Positions 1 through 5,315 of a stretch of DNA of 13,696 nt are shown in pieces (the first letter of the stretch is position 1; each line of letters begins with the position of its first letter). Source of the stretch: Thermoplasmata archaeon (lineage in GTDB: Archaea; Thermoplasmatota; Thermoplasmata; Thermoplasmatales; Thermoplasmataceae); assembly GCA_021845325.1 (NCBI GenBank), contig JAKBRR010000011.1, forward strand, positions 1 through 13,696. Direction: 5' to 3'. The position numbers and the translations under genes are program-made. The notes under the pieces are model-generated. The model was given only the letters and a program-made list of their open reading frames with translations, did no database searches and was not told the DNA's origin.

Positions 1-613
1 TGAAAAGAACAAAGAACTCGATTCCCTAGAGGCAAAGGTTCCGGAACTTACAAAACAGATAGATGACATGCATAAAGTGTTCGGAAATTTAAGTCAGGAA
101 GAGACTATAAGTCGCATAAAGTCGTTTTACGAAAGCGTAGGCACCTTCGCTAGTGGCGTTCTTGAATCACGGAAGAAGGAACCTATCAGTGAGAGCTTTA
201 ACTCAGCACGGTTGGATTTGAATCAGTTAAACGTCCTGCGCATGCTTCAGATGACTGCAAAAGCGGACTTAGACTTTATTCTTAATCAGGATCTTCTATC
301 CGAGGAAAATCTGGATGCTAAGCGGAAAGAGATTAAAGAAAAAATGGAGAAAGAGATGGCAGAGGGCGAAACATCCATGCTGGCTTTCACCGAACATAAT
401 CCTCTAAAGACCCTGGGCAAGACCTTAAAGGCAATCGAGACTGCAAAACAACAGTTAGAGGTTGCTGGGGATTTCTCACCTGAAACAGGTTGGTACTATA
501 ATCTGCATACGATTCCGAACATTCAGAGAATCCTTGACATTCCTAAAGACTTGCTAGAGAATCTGATTTTACAGGTTGATCGAGTCAATGCTCGTAAGGG
601 AGGGAAACCATGA
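1..613 (+). CDS. C-terminal part of a coiled-coil protein, 5' end outside the window
   Basis: I do not recognise the family. The reading frame is open from position 2 with no stop, so the ATG at 68 is probably internal and the real start lies to the left. The first visible residues form a charged heptad-like stretch (ELDSLEAKVPELTKQIDDM), continued by a helical, Glu/Lys-rich region around 302-370. No membrane segment or catalytic motif is visible. The C-terminal 45 residues (GDFSPETGWYYN..., ending RKGGKP) form a distinct module, because a second diverged copy lies at about 1047-1199. The stop overlaps the next start in ATGA at 610-613, indicating translational coupling. A structural or DNA-associated protein of a virus or plasmid is possible but is only a guess. 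Confidence 0.75.
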   Translation, partial: EKNKELDSLEAKVPELTKQIDDMHKVFGNLSQEETISRIKSFYESVGTFASGVLESRKKEPISESFNSARLDLNQLNVLRMLQMTAKADLDFILNQDLLSEENLDAKRKEIKEKMEKEMAEGETSMLAFTEHNPLKTLGKTLKAIETAKQQLEVAGDFSPETGWYYNLHTIPNIQRILDIPKDLLENLILQVDRVNARKGGKP

Positions 614-825
614 GTCATTATTCTTACGTTGTAATCAGATCAATGCTTCGCAGATTCGGGATACTCAGCGGAAATAAAGTTCAGGGTTTCCATTGTGATA
701 TCTGCGATAAGGACATAAAATCCACGAATCACTTTTTCTGGATTCATCATGACTTCTTTGAAGCAGCTCGCAGATCGATAGATAACAGAAATTTCAACCT
801 GATTCAGATTTATGAAATTCCATAA
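610..825 (+). CDS. 71-residue zinc-finger-like mini-protein
   Basis: A small protein of unknown family. Residues 29-47 carry C-x2-C-x8-H-x4-H (Cys29, Cys32, His41, His46 or His47), a spacing compatible with a single zinc-binding finger. The N-terminus is basic (RSMLRRFG), which fits nucleic-acid binding. Small C2H2-like fingers of this size are common in archaeal viruses and plasmids. Its ATG overlaps the stop of the preceding coiled-coil gene by four bases, and its end overlaps the next gene by 14 bases, so all three are read from one transcript. An antisense frame over the same bases was set aside because only the plus-strand reading shows coupled overlaps on both sides. DNA-binding function is inferred from the motif alone. 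Confidence 0.65.
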   Translation: MSHYSYVVIRSMLRRFGILSGNKVQGFHCDICDKDIKSTNHFFWIHHDFFEAARRSIDNRNFNLIQIYEIP

Positions 826-1006
826 GAAGAACGTTAAGGATCTCGACAATTGGATCGGCAAATCTGTTAAGGTCCTTCTCAATGCAGAAGCTTTCTATGA
901 AGGCATACTACTTGCAGAGCAGAGGAACGGCATTCTCATTGAAAGTGCAAATAAGAGAATTTACATTCAATTTGATTCTATCGTCTCTCTGGAGGAGGAA
1001 GTATGA
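812..1006 (+). CDS. Sm-like (LSm-fold) small RNA-binding protein
   Basis: This 64-residue protein has the layout of an Sm fold. A short N-terminal helix is followed by an Sm1-like stretch at residues 14-44 (WIGKSVKVLLNAEAFYEGIL, then GILIE) and an Sm2-like end at residues 49-63 (RIYIQFDSIVSLEEE). The length matches minimal archaeal LSm or Hfq-like proteins. Such proteins form rings that bind U-rich RNA. The start overlaps the zinc-finger gene by 14 bases with no strong ribosome site, so expression is probably by coupling. Near its end lies a strong GGAGGAGG at 991-998 that serves the next, broken gene, whose ATG overlaps this stop (ATGA at 1003-1006). The fold assignment rests on pattern only; a generic SH3-like barrel is the alternative. 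Confidence 0.6.
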   Translation: MKFHKKNVKDLDNWIGKSVKVLLNAEAFYEGILLAEQRNGILIESANKRIYIQFDSIVSLEEEV

Positions 1007-1199
1007 GGCTCAGAGGCATATATAGCAGGACCCACATCCTCTAGAGATGAGTGGGGACTTCTCCAAGGAAAGTGGATGGTTTTACAATATCCATATAATT
1101 CCAAGTATAAAGGTAATTCTGGAGGTTCCGAAAGAGTTGTTTGAGAAACTCGTAGCACAGGTTAACAATGTGGAAAGAAAGAAAAATAATATGCAATGA
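1003..1199 (+). pseudogene. Broken second copy of the coiled-coil protein's C-terminal module
   Basis: A strong ribosome site (GGAGGAGG, 991-998) leads into an ATG at 1003 that reads only 13 codons before TAG at 1042. In a different frame, 1047-1199 reads MSGDFSKESGWFYNIHIIPS and onward to NNMQ. It aligns without gaps to the last 45 residues of the gene ending at 613, with about 24 of 44 residues identical, including GDFS, GW, YN, IP, PK and QV. The region homologous to the rest of that protein is missing. This is therefore a remnant of a tandem duplication that lost its 5' part, with the surviving start now out of frame. Production of a free 50-residue C-terminal module from the ATG at 1047 cannot be excluded. 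Confidence 0.65.
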
Positions 1200-1476
1200 A
1201 TGCCAGTAAAACATTCTAAATTCAATCAATAAGTTCTCTTGTTCTCATATTCTCTAATGATCCATAAATGACCGAATGCGATTTAAAAAACAATACCGAC
1301 AAAATGAAGATCATAAATCCGATTATATGAGGGACTAAAGATTAATTTTGGAATTTGAAAGGAAAGTAAGTAACGGCATAAGCCAATGTTATCCGCTCAT
1401 TTAAGGGACCAGTATCAAGGCGCTTTAATAATTATTTGGCAATAGTCATGCGAAGAATGATTTAAATAAAAATTCC
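1200..1476. other. Gap without a convincing gene
   Basis: About 280 bases rich in stop codons in all frames. The longest start-initiated plus-strand reading I noticed is 20 codons (ATG at 1268, stop at 1328), without a clear ribosome site or recognisable motif. An A/T-rich TATA-like stretch at 1424-1437 and another at 1461-1470 precede the damaged small gene at 1477. I see no tRNA, repeat array or conserved RNA fold. The stretch looks like decayed coding sequence or spacer. Confidence 0.4.
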
Positions 1477-1649
1477 ATGAAAAAGTTTATGTAAGGTCAA
1501 ACCGTAAATGCTGTGTGGTGGACTTCCTTGCTGGTAGTGATCTTTGGAATCAGTATTATAATTCAGTATTGATAGTTGGCGAGGACGGAGAAAATAGTTC
1601 AGGTACTTTAAGAAAGAGATTTGATGTGAAGGAGGTTTTGAAAGGGTAA
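1477..1649 (+). pseudogene. Small gene with a one-base frameshift in an A run
   Basis: From ATG at 1477 the frame reads only MKKFM and stops. From 1479, one frame over, the sequence reads without a stop to TAA at 1647: EKVYVRSNRKCCVVDFLAGS, then a region with DLWNQYY, SVLIVGEDG and RKRFDVKEVLKG. Adding one A to the five-A run at 1480-1484 would join the ATG to this frame and give MKKVYVRSNRK..., a 57-residue protein. A TATA-like TTTAAATAAA sits just upstream at 1461-1470. The codons look genuinely coding. I do not recognise the family. The defect is a real mutation, a sequencing error in a homopolymer, or, less likely, a slippage site. Confidence 0.5.
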
Positions 1650-1654
1650 AGCAG

Positions 1655-1726
1655 ATGGACAGTATCTCAAGGAGACCGATCAAGGCAAAATTTAGGGCGA
1701 GCATGAACGGCGCTCTATTTCTCTAA
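1655..1726 (+). CDS. Possible 23-residue peptide
   Basis: A short, basic reading frame (MDSISRRPIKAKFRASMNG...) starts five bases after the preceding damaged gene, with AGGGT at about 1643-1647 as a possible ribosome site. It ends at TAA (1724). The next damaged gene, beginning at 1748, is in the same frame, so this could be the N-terminal piece of a longer broken gene rather than a free peptide. I recognise no family. It is listed because of its position in an otherwise contiguous series of small genes; evidence that it is translated is weak. Confidence 0.25.
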   Translation: MDSISRRPIKAKFRASMNGALFL

Positions 1727-1747
1727 ATCTACAGGGGAAGCAACAAA

Positions 1748-1888
1748 ATGATATTGAGTAAGAATAAGTTGGTTGTAGTGCTTCCAAGGAATTTGTTTCC
1801 TGACTGAAACATGCCCGCTGAAGTCAACGTTGCCGTGAGATGTAACGAAAACGAAGGGATTGAGGTTATTCTCAAAGGAATGAAATAA
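1748..1888 (+). pseudogene. 46-codon small gene with an in-frame TGA
   Basis: ATG at 1748 follows AGGGGAAG (about 1731-1738) at ribosome-site distance. The frame reads MILSKNKLVVVLPRNLFPD, meets TGA at 1805-1807, and continues in the same frame as NMPAEVNVAVRCNENEGIEV to TAA at 1886. Hydrophobic-strand patterning on both sides suggests one small beta-rich protein. TGA is one base from TGG (Trp), so a point mutation is the simplest reading. TGA acts as the ordinary stop of other genes here (611, 1004, 2055), which argues against a recoded genetic code. Reinitiation at ATG 1811 would give a 25-residue peptide. The family is unknown. Confidence 0.45.
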
Positions 1889-1889
1889 C

Positions 1890-2057
1890 ATGGACAGAAA
1901 AGAGATAGAATTTCAGTTCGAACGCGATACTAAGAGCACTTACCGGTCTCCGGAGAAAAGCACAGGATCGCCTGTTATCGGTACATTGTATGTTCATAAG
2001 TCGGTGTTCGGTTCAAAGGAGTCGAAGAAAGGGAAGGTTACGGTCGAGTGGGAATGA
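1890..2057 (+). CDS. 55-residue conserved small protein
   Basis: The reading starts one base after the previous stop (TAA at 1886-1888) and gives MDRKEIEFQFERDTKSTYRS, then a region containing GSPVIGTLYVHKSVFG and ending KGKVTVEWE. The order of a charged first strand, T-K-S/N-T-x-R, an IGTLYV-x-K core and a final TVE-type strand resembles a small family of unknown function that I recall from many archaeal and bacterial genomes. In those, the core reads approximately VIGTLYVxKxALG. It has no signal peptide or membrane segment. AAGGAATGAAA immediately upstream is the only ribosome-site candidate, so coupling to the upstream frame is likely. It appears intact, unlike its two larger left-hand neighbours. 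Family recall is from memory and was not checked. Confidence 0.65.
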   Translation: MDRKEIEFQFERDTKSTYRSPEKSTGSPVIGTLYVHKSVFGSKESKKGKVTVEWE

Positions 2058-2112
2058 AGTTTCAAAAAACGACGGGATTTTGAAATGACTGAATTCTATG
2101 ATGTTGTAGTTT

Positions 2113-2150
2113 CTTATAATAAGGTGGTTTGAACAGTATGGATAGGGTGA
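2113..2150 (+). promoter_or_regulatory. TATA-like inverted repeat and ribosome site before the GHKL-HEPN gene
   Basis: CTTAT-A-ATAAG at 2113-2123 is an 11-base inverted repeat that also reads as an archaeal TATA box (TTATAATAA). It is centred about 39 bases before ATG 2157. Initiation about 25 bases downstream would leave a short leader containing AGGGTGA (2144-2150), seven bases from the start. A 15-codon reading at 2085-2132 overlaps the repeat but shows no sign of being a gene. Confidence 0.4.
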
Positions 2151-2156
2151 ATAAAG

Positions 2157-3923
2157 ATGTTTGAAAAACTTAATCCGGTAGTATATGCAGGAATTATAGA
2201 TGACATTGGGAGGCGCCAGTATTCAGGAAATGTGACATGGCTTAGGGAGTACATACAGAATGCGATCGACAGTGGCTCGTTCTCTATTGAGATAAGTCTT
2301 CATGGTAGTGACATAGAGATTGTGGACCATGGAAAGGGAATGGATAAAGAATCCCTAATTGCCCAGGCTTTTAGCATTGGTAAATCATTCAAGGGAAAAG
2401 AAAAAATTGGAGAGCTTGGAATTGGTATGTACGCTGGCTCCGGTGCATGCGATACTATAATAGTTCGAACAAAAATGGTCGGAAAAAGAACCTATATAGG
2501 GACCATCGACATGAAAAGATACAGGGATATAATCAGTAAAGCGCCTCAGACGACTTTTGAGGAGATGATAGAAAATATATTCTATGTGAAGGAAGACGAA
2601 ATAAATGATCCCGGGGACTCTTTCACTCAAATTAGGTTTGAGAATCTGAGTAGAGATACTCTTAATCTTATCGAAAATACTAACATGAAAAAGTTTATTG
2701 AATATACTGTCAATTTACCCATTAGCGACACGTTCCCACATAGGGATTCCATAAACAAATTTTTGGAACGTGTGACGAATGAAATTGATATTACCCTAGA
2801 CATTAATGGGGATATTGCTCATCTGAAGAAGTTTGAATCAGGTTCCATTGCAATAACAGATACTCTTTGGACCAAAGATGTTAAAGCCAATGATGGCACT
2901 ATTATTGGCAAAATATGGGCAGTATATAACAAATCAGGGTCTTCATTTCAGGATGCACGAATTCTCCTGAAAAGAAAAGGCCTTACTGTTGGTGACGGGA
3001 CTGTAGTTCAGGCCCAGTTTCATGCAAAATATTCGCCGAGATTCTATGGAGAAATAATTCTACTAGATGACAGAATTGAGATAAATACAAGTAGAGATTG
3101 GTTCGTGGCAAGTGACTACCTTCAAATATTTGTCGAAAAAACCCAGTCTCTACTTAATGAGTTGTATGCAATAGCTGACTTTGATTCTAAGGTCGCTATT
3201 GGTATTGTTAATCTGGCTAAGTCAAATGTACGACTTGAAAAGAGGGCCGAATCAAATGAAAATAAAAATAAAACAGGTCTTGTTGTTCAGGAAATGGAAA
3301 AAATTCAGGATAACAAGGAAAAGATGTACCAAAAAATTGAGTTAGCTCAGCAGTTCAGATCGAAAGCAGAAAAATGCGAGGTAGACATCCACGATCCGAC
3401 CAATAAAATGAAGTTGGAGCTTGTAAACAGAGCCCTTGATAGCTCAGAGGTAAAAAGTTATCTAAAGAATGCACCTCCCGCAATTGTAACAGGTCTGGCC
3501 AAGGTTCCTAGGAGAAATGCATGGCCTAAAATAGTTATAACATTTCTCAAACAGAACCTTATAGATCCGAATTTGGCTAAACGCGTAGGGAATGGGGATG
3601 TTAAGGATACTACTGACAGAGTATTTACCTTCATAGAGCAGAAATTGAAGCAAATGCTTCAAAAGAAGGAAGCAGAACATATTGAATGGAAAGACCTCCT
3701 TAGAGAATTTAAGGCTAAGTATAGCCCACCTGATTTAAAGGGGTCCCCTCATGATGAATACATGGAAGCCTTCAGCGGCATCATGAATGGAACTCATACT
3801 ATTTTTAGAAATAAATCGAACCATACATTCATGGATGATATGCAAGACCCGAGAAATGTCATAGAAATTATTACCATTGCAGACTTTATTGTACACTGGA
3901 TCGACCAATGGTCCAAAAAATAG
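2157..3923 (+). CDS. GHKL (Hsp90/MORC-type) ATPase fused to a C-terminal HEPN-like domain
   Basis: A 588-residue cytoplasmic protein. The N-terminal ATPase shows the Bergerat fold signatures: N-box LREYIQNAIDS (Glu31, Asn35), DHGKGM (Asp57-Gly61) and GELGIGMYAG (Gly85-Gly90). A transducer-like middle region ends near RIEINTSRDWF, and a Lys/Glu-rich probable coiled coil covers roughly 365-415. The C-terminal ~100 residues resemble TIGR02391/Ymh domains of the HEPN group: a helical DRVFTFIEQKLKQ segment, a G-x-x-x-x-FRNKSNH segment, then PRNVIEIITIADFIVHWID. Arg551 and His556 form R-x4-H, the usual HEPN ribonuclease signature. The family logic suggests ATP-driven dimer closure that controls an RNase, as in abortive-infection systems; this is inference. 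It is preceded by a TATA-like box and followed 49 bases later by the radical SAM gene. Confidence 0.75.
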   Translation: MFEKLNPVVYAGIIDDIGRRQYSGNVTWLREYIQNAIDSGSFSIEISLHGSDIEIVDHGKGMDKESLIAQAFSIGKSFKGKEKIGELGIGMYAGSGACDTIIVRTKMVGKRTYIGTIDMKRYRDIISKAPQTTFEEMIENIFYVKEDEINDPGDSFTQIRFENLSRDTLNLIENTNMKKFIEYTVNLPISDTFPHRDSINKFLERVTNEIDITLDINGDIAHLKKFESGSIAITDTLWTKDVKANDGTIIGKIWAVYNKSGSSFQDARILLKRKGLTVGDGTVVQAQFHAKYSPRFYGEIILLDDRIEINTSRDWFVASDYLQIFVEKTQSLLNELYAIADFDSKVAIGIVNLAKSNVRLEKRAESNENKNKTGLVVQEMEKIQDNKEKMYQKIELAQQFRSKAEKCEVDIHDPTNKMKLELVNRALDSSEVKSYLKNAPPAIVTGLAKVPRRNAWPKIVITFLKQNLIDPNLAKRVGNGDVKDTTDRVFTFIEQKLKQMLQKKEAEHIEWKDLLREFKAKYSPPDLKGSPHDEYMEAFSGIMNGTHTIFRNKSNHTFMDDMQDPRNVIEIITIADFIVHWIDQWSKK

Positions 3924-3940
3924 GGTCCACTGGGATCCAA

Positions 3941-3972
3941 GAATTTATAATTGGAACATGTATTGAGGATCC
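3941..3972 (+). promoter_or_regulatory. TATA box and ribosome site for the radical SAM gene
   Basis: GAATTTATAATTGG (3941-3954) is a good archaeal TATA box centred about 27 bases before ATG 3973, so the transcript would be leaderless or nearly so. GAGG at 3965-3968 lies only four bases from the ATG, which is close for a ribosome site. The start falls within a 10-base tandem repeat, TGAGGATCCA/TGAGGATCCT (3964-3983). The gene therefore has its own promoter rather than depending only on the GHKL gene. Confidence 0.45.
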
Positions 3973-5094
3973 ATGAGGATCCTAGAAGTAGAGCCTTCCT
4001 ACTATTCCAAATATCCCCCACTAGGTCTCTTGAAATTGGGAAAAATGGAAGAGAGAAGTTGGAACCGCGTGTTTCTCGTCAATGGAACACAGCAAGTTGA
4101 CTTTAAGCCATCAAAGATCTATATTACTTCGCTATTCACATATTCTTGGAAGCCCGTTCATGATGCTATAGAGTTTTATCACAATCAATTTTCGGACGTA
4201 CCAATATACGTTGGCGGAATTTACGCTACACTAATGCCCGGCAATATAAAAAAAGCATTTCCATATGCTAGGATTCATTTAGGACTTTATCCAGAAGCTG
4301 AGAATCTATTGCCTGCCTATCATCTCCTTAAGCAGGTTGATAAATGGAAAGATTGGGATAGGTCCATTGTATTCACATCCCGTGGCTGCATAAGGAAATG
4401 TCAGTTCTGTGTTGTTCCAAAGGTAGAAGGCGGGATGAGGGACCAGAAACCCTCCATATTGGACTTGATGCATCCTTCCCACAAGAAAGTTACAATATGG
4501 GACAACAACTTCCTTGCTTCTCCCTACGCTAAATCAATGTTAAAGGAGCTAATTGATCATGGCATTGAAGCCGACTTTAATCAGGGACTCGATGCCAGGC
4601 TAATGGACGAAGAGACCGCAGCTCTCCTTTCAGATGTCAAATCGAAGAGCATACATATGGCATATGACTGGCCCTGGGAGGGCCCTTACATACAGAAAGC
4701 AATCAATCTCCTTGGTAATGCTGGATACAAGAAGAAAAACCTTATCTTTTACATGCTATACAATTTCTGGGATGAACAGCATAAAAAAGGGGACACACCG
4801 GAAGATTTTCTTCTGAGGCTCAAGAATCTGGTGAAATGGGGCGCCTCGGTGTATCCCATGAGATTCATTCCGCTTAACTCACTTACCAGGGCAGGGTATG
4901 TATCACCACTCTGGGACCCAGAGAAACTTGAGATGATTGCGGATGCCAGAAGAGTGTTGGGCTTCGCTGGAACATGGGTCCCGTACAAAGCTCTTGCAGA
5001 CAAGTTCCTATATTCCGATACCTTTGAACAGGCTATGGAGCTCAGACCAAAGAAAATGGAAACAGTCCCCTATGTTGTTCAATCGCACCATTAA
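3973..5094 (+). CDS. Radical SAM protein with a B12-binding-like N-terminal domain
   Basis: A 373-residue protein. Residues 1-125 resemble the Rossmann domain of B12-binding radical SAM enzymes (EPSYYSKYPPLGLLKLG near the start and VGGIYATLMPG at 80-90). The cobalamin ligand motif D-x-H-x-x-G is not visible, so the domain may not bind B12. SRGCIRKCQFC carries C-x3-C-x2-C (Cys139, Cys143, Cys146), the ligands of the 4Fe-4S cluster that cleaves S-adenosylmethionine. The C-terminal half has DNNFLASP, DFNQGLDARL, YNFWDE and WGASVYPMRF, which I recall from a radical SAM family of unknown substrate found in bacteria, archaea and phages. It is not a viperin: the N-x-x-C-N-x-x-C motif and NKF-type signatures are absent. 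The substrate is unknown. A link to defence rests only on position. Confidence 0.85.
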   Translation: MRILEVEPSYYSKYPPLGLLKLGKMEERSWNRVFLVNGTQQVDFKPSKIYITSLFTYSWKPVHDAIEFYHNQFSDVPIYVGGIYATLMPGNIKKAFPYARIHLGLYPEAENLLPAYHLLKQVDKWKDWDRSIVFTSRGCIRKCQFCVVPKVEGGMRDQKPSILDLMHPSHKKVTIWDNNFLASPYAKSMLKELIDHGIEADFNQGLDARLMDEETAALLSDVKSKSIHMAYDWPWEGPYIQKAINLLGNAGYKKKNLIFYMLYNFWDEQHKKGDTPEDFLLRLKNLVKWGASVYPMRFIPLNSLTRAGYVSPLWDPEKLEMIADARRVLGFAGTWVPYKALADKFLYSDTFEQAMELRPKKMETVPYVVQSHH

Positions 5095-5101
5095 CGTTGC
5101 T

Positions 5102-5120
5102 TTACTGTATTTTTTAGTAA
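5102..5120 (+). terminator. T-rich terminator after the radical SAM gene
   Basis: Eight bases after the stop codon, TTACT-GTATTTTTT-AGTAA forms a five-base stem with a T6-containing loop. Archaeal termination mainly needs a T tract, which is present at 5110-5115, so this is a reasonable end for the plus-strand transcript. Confidence 0.4.
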
Positions 5121-5151
5121 TCTAGGTGTATCCAACCACATTAAAATCTTA

Positions 5152-5176
5152 ATTCCTCCTGACCAACCTGAGGAAT
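5152..5176. repeat. Seven-base inverted repeat in the convergent gap
   Basis: ATTCCTC (5152-5158) and GAGGAAT (5170-5176) are perfect inverted copies separated by 11 bases. It lies between two converging genes and works as a stem-loop on either strand, so a bidirectional terminator or RNA-stabilising hairpin is possible. No T tract follows it directly on the plus strand. Confidence 0.35.
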
Positions 5177-5196
5177 CTCGCATGTTAACGCTGTAA

Positions 5197-5229
5197 TTAT
5201 ATAATAAAATCATCCACCATGGTGTATGA
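5197..5229. promoter_or_regulatory. TATA-like element beside a 20-base near-palindrome
   Basis: TTATATAATAAAA (about 5197-5208) is followed at once by TCATcCACCATGGTGtATGA (5210-5229), whose central ten bases are a perfect palindrome flanked by four more matching pairs after one mismatch. Such a site could be an operator next to a promoter. However, both annotated neighbours converge here, so no known gene starts nearby. Downstream plus-strand readings are only 13 and 30 codons. Transcription from here would run antisense into the end of the 1038-residue gene. Confidence 0.3.
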
Positions 5230-5315
5230 CATAGAATCAATTAGAATCATGGTACTATAAAGGAAAATGTCAGATAAAATTTCCATAGAAATAGAAAGGC
5301 GAATCATTTATAAAA

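Noticed and set aside
640..882. 80-codon minus-strand reading over the zinc-finger and Sm-like genes
   Set aside because: The plus-strand genes have coupled overlaps and recognisable motifs; the minus-strand reading has neither.
1462..1704. 80-codon minus-strand reading across the damaged small genes
   Set aside because: It is antisense to a frame with better coding character, and the hydrophobic composition is what an antisense shadow gives.
1748..1888. Selenocysteine or reassigned TGA
   Set aside because: TGA is used as a normal stop by neighbouring genes, and I saw no SECIS-like hairpin or selenoprotein context; a point mutation is simpler.
3973..5094. Radical SAM gene as a prokaryotic viperin
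   Set aside because: The cluster motif is in an SRGC-x3-C-x2-C context with a B12-like N-terminal domain; viperin signatures are missing.
5095..5315. CRISPR array or tRNA in the convergent gap
   Set aside because: There are no spaced direct repeats and no cloverleaf; only isolated inverted repeats are present.
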